Origin: CAKZNE01 sp002695025
Lineage (GTDB): Bacteria > Bacteroidota > Bacteroidia > Flavobacteriales > Schleiferiaceae
Reading direction: 5' to 3'
Assembly (NCBI GenBank): GCA_913043285.1
Contig: CAJWML010000003.1
Location: forward strand, 124,001 to 188,000
Length of the DNA stretch: 64,000 bases
The notes under the pieces were generated by a model. The model searched no databases and was not told where the DNA came from. It saw only the letters and a program-made list of their open reading frames with translations. Below, one piece after another: positions 35,287-43,456 of this stretch (the stretch's first letter is position 1; each line of letters begins with the position of its first letter). The position numbers and the translations under genes are program-made.

Positions 35287-37878
35287 TTATAGTTCAAGGG
35301 ATATCTGAGAATCTCCATCCTCATCCCGCTGAGACGCGGATTCCTCATCCTGCATCTCCTCGTTTTCATCAATCTCCGCTTCGGGCTCTTCGGCTTCCAG
35401 GATGTTGATCTGCTTAACCGGGTAACGGGTAAGCTGATTGCCCTGAGCTTTAAGGCCTTTTACGGCTATAAACTCGCTAAGGTCCACTGTTTCATTGTCC
35501 TTTTGTTTTCCTTTCACCTTTTTGAACACAATCTGCACAAAAGGTTGCTTGTGCGTTACGGCTAATTCCAGGAAAGATCCTTCGGCATCACTAATAAAGA
35601 GCTCTTTCTTATCACTATGCTCCGGGATAAAGCGCTTCACATAGTAAAGTTCCTTCTCTCCATCATAGTATACGACAGAAACGGGAATATCGGGCCTGAA
35701 TTTTTCGATATGGATCATATCCTCCTCAAACTTGGTACTGAGGTCAAAGCCCAGGAGCCGATAATGGCCGGATTGACTGATCTCCAGGATACGGTCTTCA
35801 CCACGGAAACTACCCAGCAACTCTCCCCGGGCATCTGCATTCAGCCGGTTTACGGTATCATCAAACCATATCCTGCGAGGAGCCAGCGTGGATACCCCTT
35901 CTTCCTTGATCTCCACTTTTTTAATGGGGTATTTGGTAACCTGGTTTCCCTTGGCCGCCCTACCTTTAATGGCCAGGTCCGAAAAGTCGATGTCAAACTT
36001 CAATTTGCGCAGCTTCTGCAAGGCGCGCAGGTGAACGGTTACCACCTCGGCCTCCCCATTGGGGTTAGCCGTAAAATAAATGACTTCTGATCCCTTTTTG
36101 CCAGCAGTAAGGTCGTACTCCTTATTACGGGTTATGCTGGTAACGGTAAACCTTTTCATGTAGGTATTCCCTTTGGGCCCGTCACGGTAGATCATATTGT
36201 ATACCGTACGTTTATCCCCTTTCTTCCATACCGCTACATGAATAATATTCTTGCCGATATAGGTCTTGGCATCCACTTTGGTCACCATCATTTTCCCATC
36301 ATTCAGGAATACGATGATATCGTCTATATCCGAACAGTCGGTTACAAACTCATCCTTTTTAAGCGAGGTACCAATAAAGCCCTCTTCACGGTTTACGTAT
36401 AATTTGGTATTGGATATGGCCACTTTCACGGCATCAATATCTTCAAACAAACGGATCTCGGTTTTCCGTTCGCGGCCCTTACCATATTTATCCTTAAGCA
36501 TCTTAAACCAGGCAATGGCATAATCTACCAGGTTTTCCAGGTGATGCTTTACTTCTGCAATGCGGTCTTCCAGGTTCAGGATATGCTCATCCGCCTTGCT
36601 CTTATCAAACTTGGATATCCGCTTGATCCGGATTTCGGTAAGGCGCACAATATCTTCATCGGTAACCTCCCGGATAAGGTTTTTAATGTGTGGTTTCAAC
36701 CCCTTGCGAATAAAGGCTAGTACCTCCTCCCAGGTTTCCGCTTCTTCGATATCGCGGTAAATCTTCTCTTCTATAAATATCTTTTCCAGGCTCGCAAAGT
36801 GCCATTGCTCCTGGAGTTCCATTAGCTGGATCTCCAGTTCTTGTTTCAATACATCCACCGTACGTTGCGTGGAGCGCCTGAGCATCTCCTTAACGTCCAG
36901 GAATTCGGGACGGTCTTCATCAATGGTGCAGGCCAGCGGTGAAATGGATACTTCGCAATCCGTAAAAGCGTAGAGCGCATCCACCATTTTATCCGGTGAA
37001 ACTCCTGCCGGCAGGTGTACCTGTATCTCCACATTCTCGGCCGTATTATCCTCTATCTTGCGGATCTTGATCTTGCCTTTATCGTTAGCTTTAAGGATAC
37101 TGTCAATAAGGCTGGTAGTAGTAGTACCGTAGGGTATCTCGGTGATGATGAGGGTTTTCTTATCATCAATGGATATCTTGGCTCTGACGCGAACACGACC
37201 TCCCCGCACTCCATCCTGGTAATTGGAAAAATCGGCAATACCACCGGTAGGAAAATCCGGGAACAGTGTAAAACTCCGCCCCTTAAGGATCTTGATGGAA
37301 GCATCGATCAGCTCCAGGAAATTGTGTGGTAATATTTTGGTGGACAAGCCTACCGCAATACCTTCCACTCCCTGGGCCAATAGCAAGGGAAATTTAACCG
37401 GGAAATGGACCGGTTCTTTGGCACGTCCATCATAACTGGCCTGCCATTCCGTAACCTTGGGCGAAAAAACCACTTCCAGCGCAAACTTGGTCAAACGCGC
37501 TTCGATATACCTGGGGGCAGCAGCCCGGTCACCGGTAAGTATATTTCCCCAGTTACCCTGGGTATCTATCAAAAGATCTTTTTGCCCTACCTGTACCAGG
37601 GCATCGCCAATAGAAGCGTCACCATGAGGGTGGTACTTCATGGTTTGCCCGATGATATTGGCCACTTTGTGGTAACGTCCATCCTCCATTTCACGCATGG
37701 CATGCAGGATACGTCTTTGCACCGGCTTAAAGCCGTCATTAAGGGCCGGAACCGCCCTTTCCAATATTACGTAAGAAGCATAATCCAGAAAATAATCCTC
37801 ATACATCCCCGAAACGCGGGTGATGGTAGCCTCTTTGGCCCTGGATGAATTCTCACCGGAAGATGGTATCTCGTCCAT
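35287..37878 (-). CDS. parC: DNA topoisomerase IV subunit A
   Basis: An 863-residue type IIA topoisomerase A subunit. The catalytic Tyr124 lies in AAPRYIEARL, and the helix before it reads YHPHGDASIGDALV, where the Ser of the quinolone-resistance region of E. coli GyrA is Ala. A long coiled coil (about 330-480) and a C-terminal beta-pinwheel domain (about 510-800) follow, ending in an acidic tail (EEPEAEIDENEEMQDEE). It is called topoisomerase IV rather than gyrase because it is next to parE and lacks the gyrase-box motif QRRGGRG, as far as I can see. It overlaps the small membrane-protein gene by 1 nt. Confidence 0.92.
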   Translation of the reverse strand: MDEIPSSGENSSRAKEATITRVSGMYEDYFLDYASYVILERAVPALNDGFKPVQRRILHAMREMEDGRYHKVANIIGQTMKYHPHGDASIGDALVQVGQKDLLIDTQGNWGNILTGDRAAAPRYIEARLTKFALEVVFSPKVTEWQASYDGRAKEPVHFPVKFPLLLAQGVEGIAVGLSTKILPHNFLELIDASIKILKGRSFTLFPDFPTGGIADFSNYQDGVRGGRVRVRAKISIDDKKTLIITEIPYGTTTTSLIDSILKANDKGKIKIRKIEDNTAENVEIQVHLPAGVSPDKMVDALYAFTDCEVSISPLACTIDEDRPEFLDVKEMLRRSTQRTVDVLKQELEIQLMELQEQWHFASLEKIFIEEKIYRDIEEAETWEEVLAFIRKGLKPHIKNLIREVTDEDIVRLTEIRIKRISKFDKSKADEHILNLEDRIAEVKHHLENLVDYAIAWFKMLKDKYGKGRERKTEIRLFEDIDAVKVAISNTKLYVNREEGFIGTSLKKDEFVTDCSDIDDIIVFLNDGKMMVTKVDAKTYIGKNIIHVAVWKKGDKRTVYNMIYRDGPKGNTYMKRFTVTSITRNKEYDLTAGKKGSEVIYFTANPNGEAEVVTVHLRALQKLRKLKFDIDFSDLAIKGRAAKGNQVTKYPIKKVEIKEEGVSTLAPRRIWFDDTVNRLNADARGELLGSFRGEDRILEISQSGHYRLLGFDLSTKFEEDMIHIEKFRPDIPVSVVYYDGEKELYYVKRFIPEHSDKKELFISDAEGSFLELAVTHKQPFVQIVFKKVKGKQKDNETVDLSEFIAVKGLKAQGNQLTRYPVKQINILEAEEPEAEIDENEEMQDEESASQRDEDGDSQISLEL

Positions 37879-38351
37879 TAATCTTGCTTATTTTTTTCCA
37901 AAACTCCTTTCAGTGAACGTTTAAGGTCTTTTAACTCCCGCGAATTTAAGTAGGATATAGTTGCTCTCTGTTTACGGATGCCTCCTTCTTTACTACGTAT
38001 GCCAACGGTAAGCACTCTACGCAATGGGTAGGAACGAATATTGAAATTCTCCAGCTTGCGCTTGGGGAATTCAAAATGTCTCCTGGTGACACCTCCCAAC
38101 CACCGCAAATTAGGTTCTGAAGCTGTAAAGTTGAGCACCTCCCCATCACTATCGTAATGAAACACCGGAAGCCCCCGGTAAATGATAAACAACAGTATGC
38201 CAACCGCAAAAGGGGTAAGCTTAAATGATTCGGACAACTCTCCCAATGATCCGTCAATATTGATCAGCAAAAAGTCAAAAAGAAGTGCCAGTAAACAAAG
38301 GACATATACAAAGCCTAGTACCTTTTTATTTCGGTCAGAGTTAATCCTCAT
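37878..38351 (-). CDS. Small membrane protein of unknown function
   Basis: A 157-residue protein with two hydrophobic segments (VLGFVYVLCLLALLFDFLLI at about 11-30 and LTPFAVGILLFIIYRGLPVF at about 45-64), followed by a basic cytosolic domain (RRHFEFPKRKLENFNIRSYPLRRVLTVGIRSKEGG). I do not recognise a named family. It is wedged between parE (4 nt overlap) and parC (1 nt overlap), so its expression is locked to topoisomerase IV. A membrane link for the topoisomerase is possible but is only inference. Confidence 0.8.
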   Translation of the reverse strand: MRINSDRNKKVLGFVYVLCLLALLFDFLLINIDGSLGELSESFKLTPFAVGILLFIIYRGLPVFHYDSDGEVLNFTASEPNLRWLGGVTRRHFEFPKRKLENFNIRSYPLRRVLTVGIRSKEGGIRKQRATISYLNSRELKDLKRSLKGVLEKNKQD

Positions 38352-40210
38352 TTTTCGGCCGTTTCTTCTTCCAGCACGTCTTTTTCAATGCGTAGGTTTT
38401 CAATGATAAACTCCTGCCGCTGCGGGGTATTCTTGCCCATATAAAAACCAAGCAGTTCTTCTATGGTAGCTTCCTTGGTTAACATGACCGGATCCAGGCG
38501 TATATCTTCTCCTATAAAATGCTTGAACTCATCAGGCGATATCTCTCCCAAACCTTTGAAACGGGTAACTTCAGCCTTAGCTCCCAGTTTAAGCAAGGCA
38601 GCTCGCTTTTCTTCTTCGCTATAGCAATAATGGGTTTCCTTTTTATTACGAACCCTGAATAAAGGGGTTTGCAGAATAAAGAGGTGTTCTTTCTTAACCA
38701 GTTCCGGAAAGAACTGCAGGAAGAAGGTGATGAGCAGCAAGCGTATGTGCATTCCATCCACATCCGCATCCGTAGCAATTACCACGTTGTTATAACGCAG
38801 GTCTTCCAGTCCGTCTTCAATATTGAGAGCCGCCTGTAAAAGATTGAATTCCTCGTTTTCGTACACCACCTTTTTGGTAAGTCCATAACAATTCAGGGGC
38901 TTACCTTTAAGGCTGAATACCGCCTGGGTGTTTACGTTGCGCGATTTGGTGATGGAGCCGGAAGCCGAATCACCCTCAGTAATAAAGAGGGTGGTTTCCA
39001 ACCGATGATCGTTCTTCTGATCATTGTAATGAGCACGGCAATCGCGGAGTTTACGGTTGTGCAGGCTTGCCTTTTTAGCTCTTTCGCGGGCCAGTTTCTT
39101 GATCCCGCTTAGTTCTTTACGTTCCTTTTCGGCCCGTAATATCTTCTTGTAAATAGTCTCGGCTATTCCTTCGTTCTTATGGAGGAAATTGTCCAGTTGC
39201 CGCTTTACAAAATCGTTTATGTACGTTCTTACGGTAGGCAGATCAGGCCCCATATCCATTGAACCCAGCTTGGTTTTGGTCTGTGATTCAAAAACGGGTT
39301 CAATAACCTTGATACTGATGGCCGCCACAACAGACTCACGTATATCGGAAGCGTCAAAGTTCTTATTGTAAAAGTCGCGCAGGGTCCTCACCAGGGCTTC
39401 CCGAAGGGCTGCCTGATGGGTACCACCCTGAGTGGTATGCTGGCCGTTCACAAAAGAGTAATACTGGTCACTCTGGCTCTTTTCGGTATGAGTTAGGGCC
39501 AGCTCAATATCATCTCCCCTAAGGTGAATAATGTCGTGCAGGATCTCCCCGTCCAGATTATCTTTCAAAAGGTCTTTAAGACCGTTCTCTGAATAGATCT
39601 TTTCACCGTTGAACACCAGCGTAAGGCCGGGATTGAGATAGGCATAGTTCCAGAGCATTTTCTGGATGTACTCCGTGGCATAACGGTAATTCTTGAAGAT
39701 GGAGGCATCCGGACGAAAAACGATCTTGGTACCTTTTCTCAGGCTTGTGTCCTTCTCCTCTTCTTCTTCAATAAGCTCTCCCTTCTTGAAGTGTGCTATT
39801 TTAGTTCTGCCGTCACGGATAGCTTGTACCATAAAGCTTTCGGAAAGAGCATTCACCGCCTTGGCACCTACCCCGTTCAGTCCTACGGATTTCTTAAAGG
39901 CTTTGCTGTCATATTTAGCACCGGTATTGATCTTGGAGACCACATCAACCATCTTACCCAGGGGAATACCACGGCCGTAGTCGCGAACACTCACTTCTCC
40001 ATCGCGAACGTTGATCTCAACGGTTTTCCCGGAGCCCATCACAAACTCATCAATGGAGTTATCGATAACCTCCTTCAAAAGGATATAAATACCGTCATCC
40101 GAGGAAGAACCATCACCAAGCTTCCCGATATACATACCGGGCCTCAGGCGGATGTGCTCTTTCCAGTCAAGAGAGCGTATATTCTCCTCCGTATAATTTT
40201 CAGCTGCCAT
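38348..40210 (-). CDS. parE: DNA topoisomerase IV subunit B
   Basis: A 620-residue ATPase subunit of a type IIA topoisomerase. The GHKL ATP site shows EVIDNSIDEF, RDYGRGIPLG and VGLNGVGAKAVNALS; the Toprim domain shows TEGDSASGSI, ATDADVDGMHIRLLL and the C-terminal GLGEISPDEF. The IYIGKLGDGSS... N-terminus is the Bacteroidota ParE form. With ParC it decatenates daughter chromosomes. It heads the unit parE / membrane protein / parC. The 127-bp gap upstream, to the ychF stop, holds no clear promoter; a TATTTTTA near-match to the -7 box lies on the minus strand. Confidence 0.94.
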   Translation of the reverse strand: MAAENYTEENIRSLDWKEHIRLRPGMYIGKLGDGSSSDDGIYILLKEVIDNSIDEFVMGSGKTVEINVRDGEVSVRDYGRGIPLGKMVDVVSKINTGAKYDSKAFKKSVGLNGVGAKAVNALSESFMVQAIRDGRTKIAHFKKGELIEEEEEKDTSLRKGTKIVFRPDASIFKNYRYATEYIQKMLWNYAYLNPGLTLVFNGEKIYSENGLKDLLKDNLDGEILHDIIHLRGDDIELALTHTEKSQSDQYYSFVNGQHTTQGGTHQAALREALVRTLRDFYNKNFDASDIRESVVAAISIKVIEPVFESQTKTKLGSMDMGPDLPTVRTYINDFVKRQLDNFLHKNEGIAETIYKKILRAEKERKELSGIKKLARERAKKASLHNRKLRDCRAHYNDQKNDHRLETTLFITEGDSASGSITKSRNVNTQAVFSLKGKPLNCYGLTKKVVYENEEFNLLQAALNIEDGLEDLRYNNVVIATDADVDGMHIRLLLITFFLQFFPELVKKEHLFILQTPLFRVRNKKETHYCYSEEEKRAALLKLGAKAEVTRFKGLGEISPDEFKHFIGEDIRLDPVMLTKEATIEELLGFYMGKNTPQRQEFIIENLRIEKDVLEEETAEK

Positions 40211-40337
40211 AAAATCTCGAGTCCAAGGTTAGAGAACGGCTAAAAATAGAAAATATGCGTCAAGCTCAGGCAGCATGCGCGCAGTCAGTTTTTAACAGGT
40301 TATTAAGAAAGAGGCTTGGTACAGGTGTATACGGATC

Positions 40338-41429
40338 TTATACGTTGAACCTGAAATGCATAATGTCACCGTCTTCCACCACGTATTCCTTGCCTTCCAC
40401 GCCCATCTTTCCGGCATTTTTAACCGCGCTTTCGGAACCCAGGTCCACGTAATCCTTGTATTTGATCACTTCCGCGCGGATAAAACCTTTCTCGAAATCG
40501 GTGTGGATAACGCCTGCAGCCTGTGGAGCGGTAAATCCTTTTTGTATGGTCCAGGCCCTCACTTCCTTTACTCCGGCTGTAAAATAGGTTTGTAAGTTCA
40601 AAAGCTTATAAGCCGCCCTGATCACCCGGTTTACCCCGGGCTCTTCAAGACCGATGTCTTCCAGGAACATCTGACGTTCTTCATAATCTTCCAGTTCGGC
40701 AATGTCAGCTTCGGTAGCGGCAGCCAGGAAGATCACTTCGGCATTTTCATCCGCCACAGCCTCACGTACCTTTTCTACCAGGGCGTTGCCGGTCTTGGCT
40801 GAACTTTCATCAACATTACACACGTATAAAATGGGCTTATCGGTAAGGAACTGGCAATCGCTGATCAGTTCATCCTGCTCCTCGTCACGGGGAAAAGTAC
40901 GTACACTCTTTCCACTCTCCAGGTAAGCTTTCAGGCTCTCCAGGGTTTCCACGTTCTTCACTTCTGCCTTATTGCCACCCTTGGATGCCTTCTTGTGCTT
41001 GTCAATACGTTTTTCAAGGGTATCAAGATCCTTGAGTTGCAACTCAATATCAATGGTTTCCTTATCGCGGATGGGATCAATACTACCCTCAACATGGGTA
41101 ATATTGTCATTCTCAAAACAGCGTAAAACGTGAATGATGGCGGAGCATTCCCGGATATTCCCTAGAAACTGGTTACCGAGACCCTCTCCTTTACTGGCCC
41201 CTTTCACCAGGCCGGCAATATCCACGATCTCTACGGTGGCTGGCACCACACGCTCAGGTTTCACCATTTCTTCCAGCTTATACAAACGGGGGTCGGGAAC
41301 GGTTACGGTTCCTACATTGGGTTCTATGGTACAAAACGGAAAGTTAGCCGATTGCGCCTTGGCATTGGATAAACAGTTGAATAAAGTAGATTTACCTACG
41401 TTGGGAAGTCCTACAATTCCACACTTCAT
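40338..41429 (-). CDS. ychF: Redox-regulated ATPase YchF (OBG-family)
   Basis: A 363-residue TRAFAC-class ATPase of normal length. The G1 motif is GLPNVGKST; G3 is DIAGLVKGAS; the base-specificity motif is CNVDE, the NxxE form that makes YchF prefer ATP over GTP. The C-terminal TGS-like domain holds VRAWTIQKGFTAPQAAGVIHTDFEKGFIRAEV. It binds ribosomes and affects stress responses. Transcribed divergently from dnaX, with a TATCTTTG promoter box at 41452-41459. Confidence 0.96.
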   Translation of the reverse strand: MKCGIVGLPNVGKSTLFNCLSNAKAQSANFPFCTIEPNVGTVTVPDPRLYKLEEMVKPERVVPATVEIVDIAGLVKGASKGEGLGNQFLGNIRECSAIIHVLRCFENDNITHVEGSIDPIRDKETIDIELQLKDLDTLEKRIDKHKKASKGGNKAEVKNVETLESLKAYLESGKSVRTFPRDEEQDELISDCQFLTDKPILYVCNVDESSAKTGNALVEKVREAVADENAEVIFLAAATEADIAELEDYEERQMFLEDIGLEEPGVNRVIRAAYKLLNLQTYFTAGVKEVRAWTIQKGFTAPQAAGVIHTDFEKGFIRAEVIKYKDYVDLGSESAVKNAGKMGVEGKEYVVEDGDIMHFRFNV

Positions 41430-41451
41430 GGGGCTGTAATTTTTAAGGCGG

Positions 41452-41459
41452 CAAAGATA
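41452..41459 (-). promoter_or_regulatory. Bacteroidota -7 promoter box for ychF (TATCTTTG)
   Basis: On the minus strand TATCTTTG matches TAnnTTTG and lies 22 nt before the ychF ATG. No good -33 element is seen. Confidence 0.5.
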
Positions 41460-41527
41460 AGGTTTTACAGGCAGCCGATATCAGTAGGTAAACCATAAAC
41501 CTAAGGGAGTTTTCCAATTTATCAACA

Positions 41528-41562
41528 TTGCTTCCCCTACTCTCCAGGACTGTATATATTTG
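41528..41562 (+). promoter_or_regulatory. Promoter of dnaX (TTG-N24-TATATTTG)
   Basis: TATATTTG at 41555-41562 matches TAnnTTTG, with a TTG at 41528-41530 as a possible -33 element. The ATG at 41570 follows only 7 nt later, so the mRNA would be nearly leaderless. This promoter rules out the in-frame TTG at 41528 as start. Confidence 0.6.
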
Positions 41563-41569
41563 TGCCTCC

Positions 41570-43348
41570 ATGGAGAATTTTATTGTTTCCGCCCGTAAAT
41601 ACCGTCCCCAGAACTTTGAAGAAGTTGTAGGGCAACAGCACGTTACCCGTACTTTGCTGAATGCCATCAAACAAAATCATTTGGCACAGGCACTGCTGTT
41701 TACCGGACCCAGAGGGGTAGGAAAAACTACCTGCGCGCGTATCCTGGCCCGCATGATCAACACCGAAGACGGTGCGGATGCTGAACAGGATTTTGCCTTC
41801 AATATATTTGAACTGGATGCAGCCTCCAACAACTCCGTGGATGATATCCGCAACCTGATAGACCAGGTACGATTTGCACCACAAGCTGGTAATTACAAGG
41901 TGTATATCATTGACGAGGTACACATGCTTTCCCAGGCGGCTTTCAACGCTTTCCTGAAAACATTGGAAGAACCTCCCAAGCACGCTATCTTTATACTGGC
42001 TACTACCGAGAAGCACAAGATCATACCTACTATATTAAGCCGTTGCCAGATCTTTGATTTCAAGCGGATAACGGTAGAGGATATTGCCGGACACCTACAA
42101 TCTGTTGCTCAACAGGAAGGCGTACAGGCAGAACCGGAAGCACTTCACATTATTGCACAAAAATCTGATGGTGCCCTGCGCGATGCGCTTTCTATCTTTG
42201 ACCGTATTGTTTCCTTCTCCGGGCAAAATATTAGCTATAAGGATGTGATCGACAACCTGCGGATACTGGATTATGATTATTACTTCCGCACGGTAGACCT
42301 TATCCAAAATGGTGATTCAGCCGGCTTGCTGTTGCTGTTCAATGACATATTGGACAATGGTTTTGACGGTCACCTATACCTCAATGGGCTGGCCGGGCAT
42401 TTCCGCGATCTTCTGGTTTGCAAAGACCCTAAAACCCTTGAATTGCTGGAAGTGGCGGAAACCACCAGGCAACGTTACCGCGACCAGGCCCAAAATGTAG
42501 ATACTACCTTTGCTCTAAAAGCCCTCAAGCTTTTGAATGAATGCGATGTACGCTATAAAGGCAGCAACAACCCACGGCTTTTGGTTGAGCTTTCACTGCT
42601 GCAAATGGCCCACGCTGAAAACGGTGTGAGCGAAAAAAAAAAATCTGATCACCAGACCGTAAAAAAAACACCGGAGCCAGCTCCCGCTCCTACACCAACC
42701 CCGGCTGTTGAAACCAAAAAAGCGGACGCTTCACACGCAGCTGAAGTACTCCAGCGTGAGCTAGGCAAAAAGCAAGAAACACAGGCGGAAAAAGAAAAAT
42801 ACCCGGAAGAAGCTGTTGCAAACGCACCAGCTGCAGAAAAGGAGCCTTCTTACTCCCGTCTGAAATCCAGGACCAAGCGCAGTTCGTTCTCCATCAGTGA
42901 TACAATTGAAGACAATCTCGCCAAAAAGGAAGAGAACGAGTCCGAGGAAGATGAAACAGCCGTTCAGCCGGGCCTTCCCAAAGAAGACTTTAATGAAACC
43001 CAGCTGAAGAATCTCTGGAATGAATACATGGAAATGTTGCGGGGCATGCAAAAACAAAAGGTATATGGTAGCCTCAACAATAAAACCCTGCGCTTAAAGG
43101 AAAATTTCACGGTGGAACTGGAACTGGAAAGTGAGATCCAGCAGTCCTTCTTTGAGGAGGAAAAAAGGGACATTATTATGTTCCTGCGCGAAAAGCTCAA
43201 CAACTTTTCATTGCAGTTCACGGTAAAGATCGCGAAGAGTGCCAAAAACCTGGAGCCTTACAGTGCAGAAGAAAAGTTCCAGTACATGGTGGCCAAGAAT
43301 CCTAATCTCTTATTGCTTAAGCAAAAGCTGGATCTTGACGTAGAGTAA
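41570..43348 (+). CDS. dnaX: DNA polymerase III subunit gamma/tau
   Basis: A protein of about 592 residues, the clamp-loader ATPase of the replisome. Walker A is GPRGVGKTT, Walker B is VYIIDEVHML, the SRC motif is in ILSRCQIFDF. The four zinc-binding cysteines usually found between Walker A and LDAASNNSVDDIR are absent: the segment reads MINTEDGADAEQDFAFNIFE. After about residue 360 comes a low-complexity, Lys/Glu/Pro-rich linker and a tau-like C-terminal domain (NETQLKNLWNEYMEML...). An A-run (AAAAAAAAA, near 42635) lies at the start of the linker, where frameshifting would make a gamma-type product. Confidence 0.93.
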   Translation: MENFIVSARKYRPQNFEEVVGQQHVTRTLLNAIKQNHLAQALLFTGPRGVGKTTCARILARMINTEDGADAEQDFAFNIFELDAASNNSVDDIRNLIDQVRFAPQAGNYKVYIIDEVHMLSQAAFNAFLKTLEEPPKHAIFILATTEKHKIIPTILSRCQIFDFKRITVEDIAGHLQSVAQQEGVQAEPEALHIIAQKSDGALRDALSIFDRIVSFSGQNISYKDVIDNLRILDYDYYFRTVDLIQNGDSAGLLLLFNDILDNGFDGHLYLNGLAGHFRDLLVCKDPKTLELLEVAETTRQRYRDQAQNVDTTFALKALKLLNECDVRYKGSNNPRLLVELSLLQMAHAENGVSEKKKSDHQTVKKTPEPAPAPTPTPAVETKKADASHAAEVLQRELGKKQETQAEKEKYPEEAVANAPAAEKEPSYSRLKSRTKRSSFSISDTIEDNLAKKEENESEEDETAVQPGLPKEDFNETQLKNLWNEYMEMLRGMQKQKVYGSLNNKTLRLKENFTVELELESEIQQSFFEEEKRDIIMFLREKLNNFSLQFTVKIAKSAKNLEPYSAEEKFQYMVAKNPNLLLLKQKLDLDVE

Positions 43349-43371
43349 ACAATTCTTCACATCAGAGTTGT

Positions 43372-43379
43372 TATTTTTG
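43372..43379 (+). promoter_or_regulatory. Bacteroidota -7 promoter box for icd (TATTTTTG)
   Basis: TATTTTTG matches TAnnTTTG and lies 77 nt before the icd ATG. The -33 region holds no TTTG at the expected distance, so the assignment is tentative. Confidence 0.4.
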
Positions 43380-43456
43380 CCATCCCTTGAAAAAATTTCA
43401 GCGTATTAGTTTTACCTGCATTATATACCAGGTAATTACAACAAAACCGAATAAAT

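Noticed and set aside
35617..36090. Open reading frames of 100-160 codons antisense to parC, uvrA and the T9SS protein genes
   Set aside because: They lie wholly opposite strongly recognised genes, have no family motifs and no promoter boxes, and are expected by chance in this codon usage.
35287..40210. Reading parC/parE as gyrA/gyrB
   Set aside because: The two subunits are linked in the ParE-ParC order with Bacteroidota ParE/ParC sequence features, and no gyrase-box motif was seen in the A subunit.
40211..40337. GC-rich palindromic stretch (GCGCGC, GCATGC) between ychF and parE
   Set aside because: No T-run and no long stem; not supported as a terminator or origin element.
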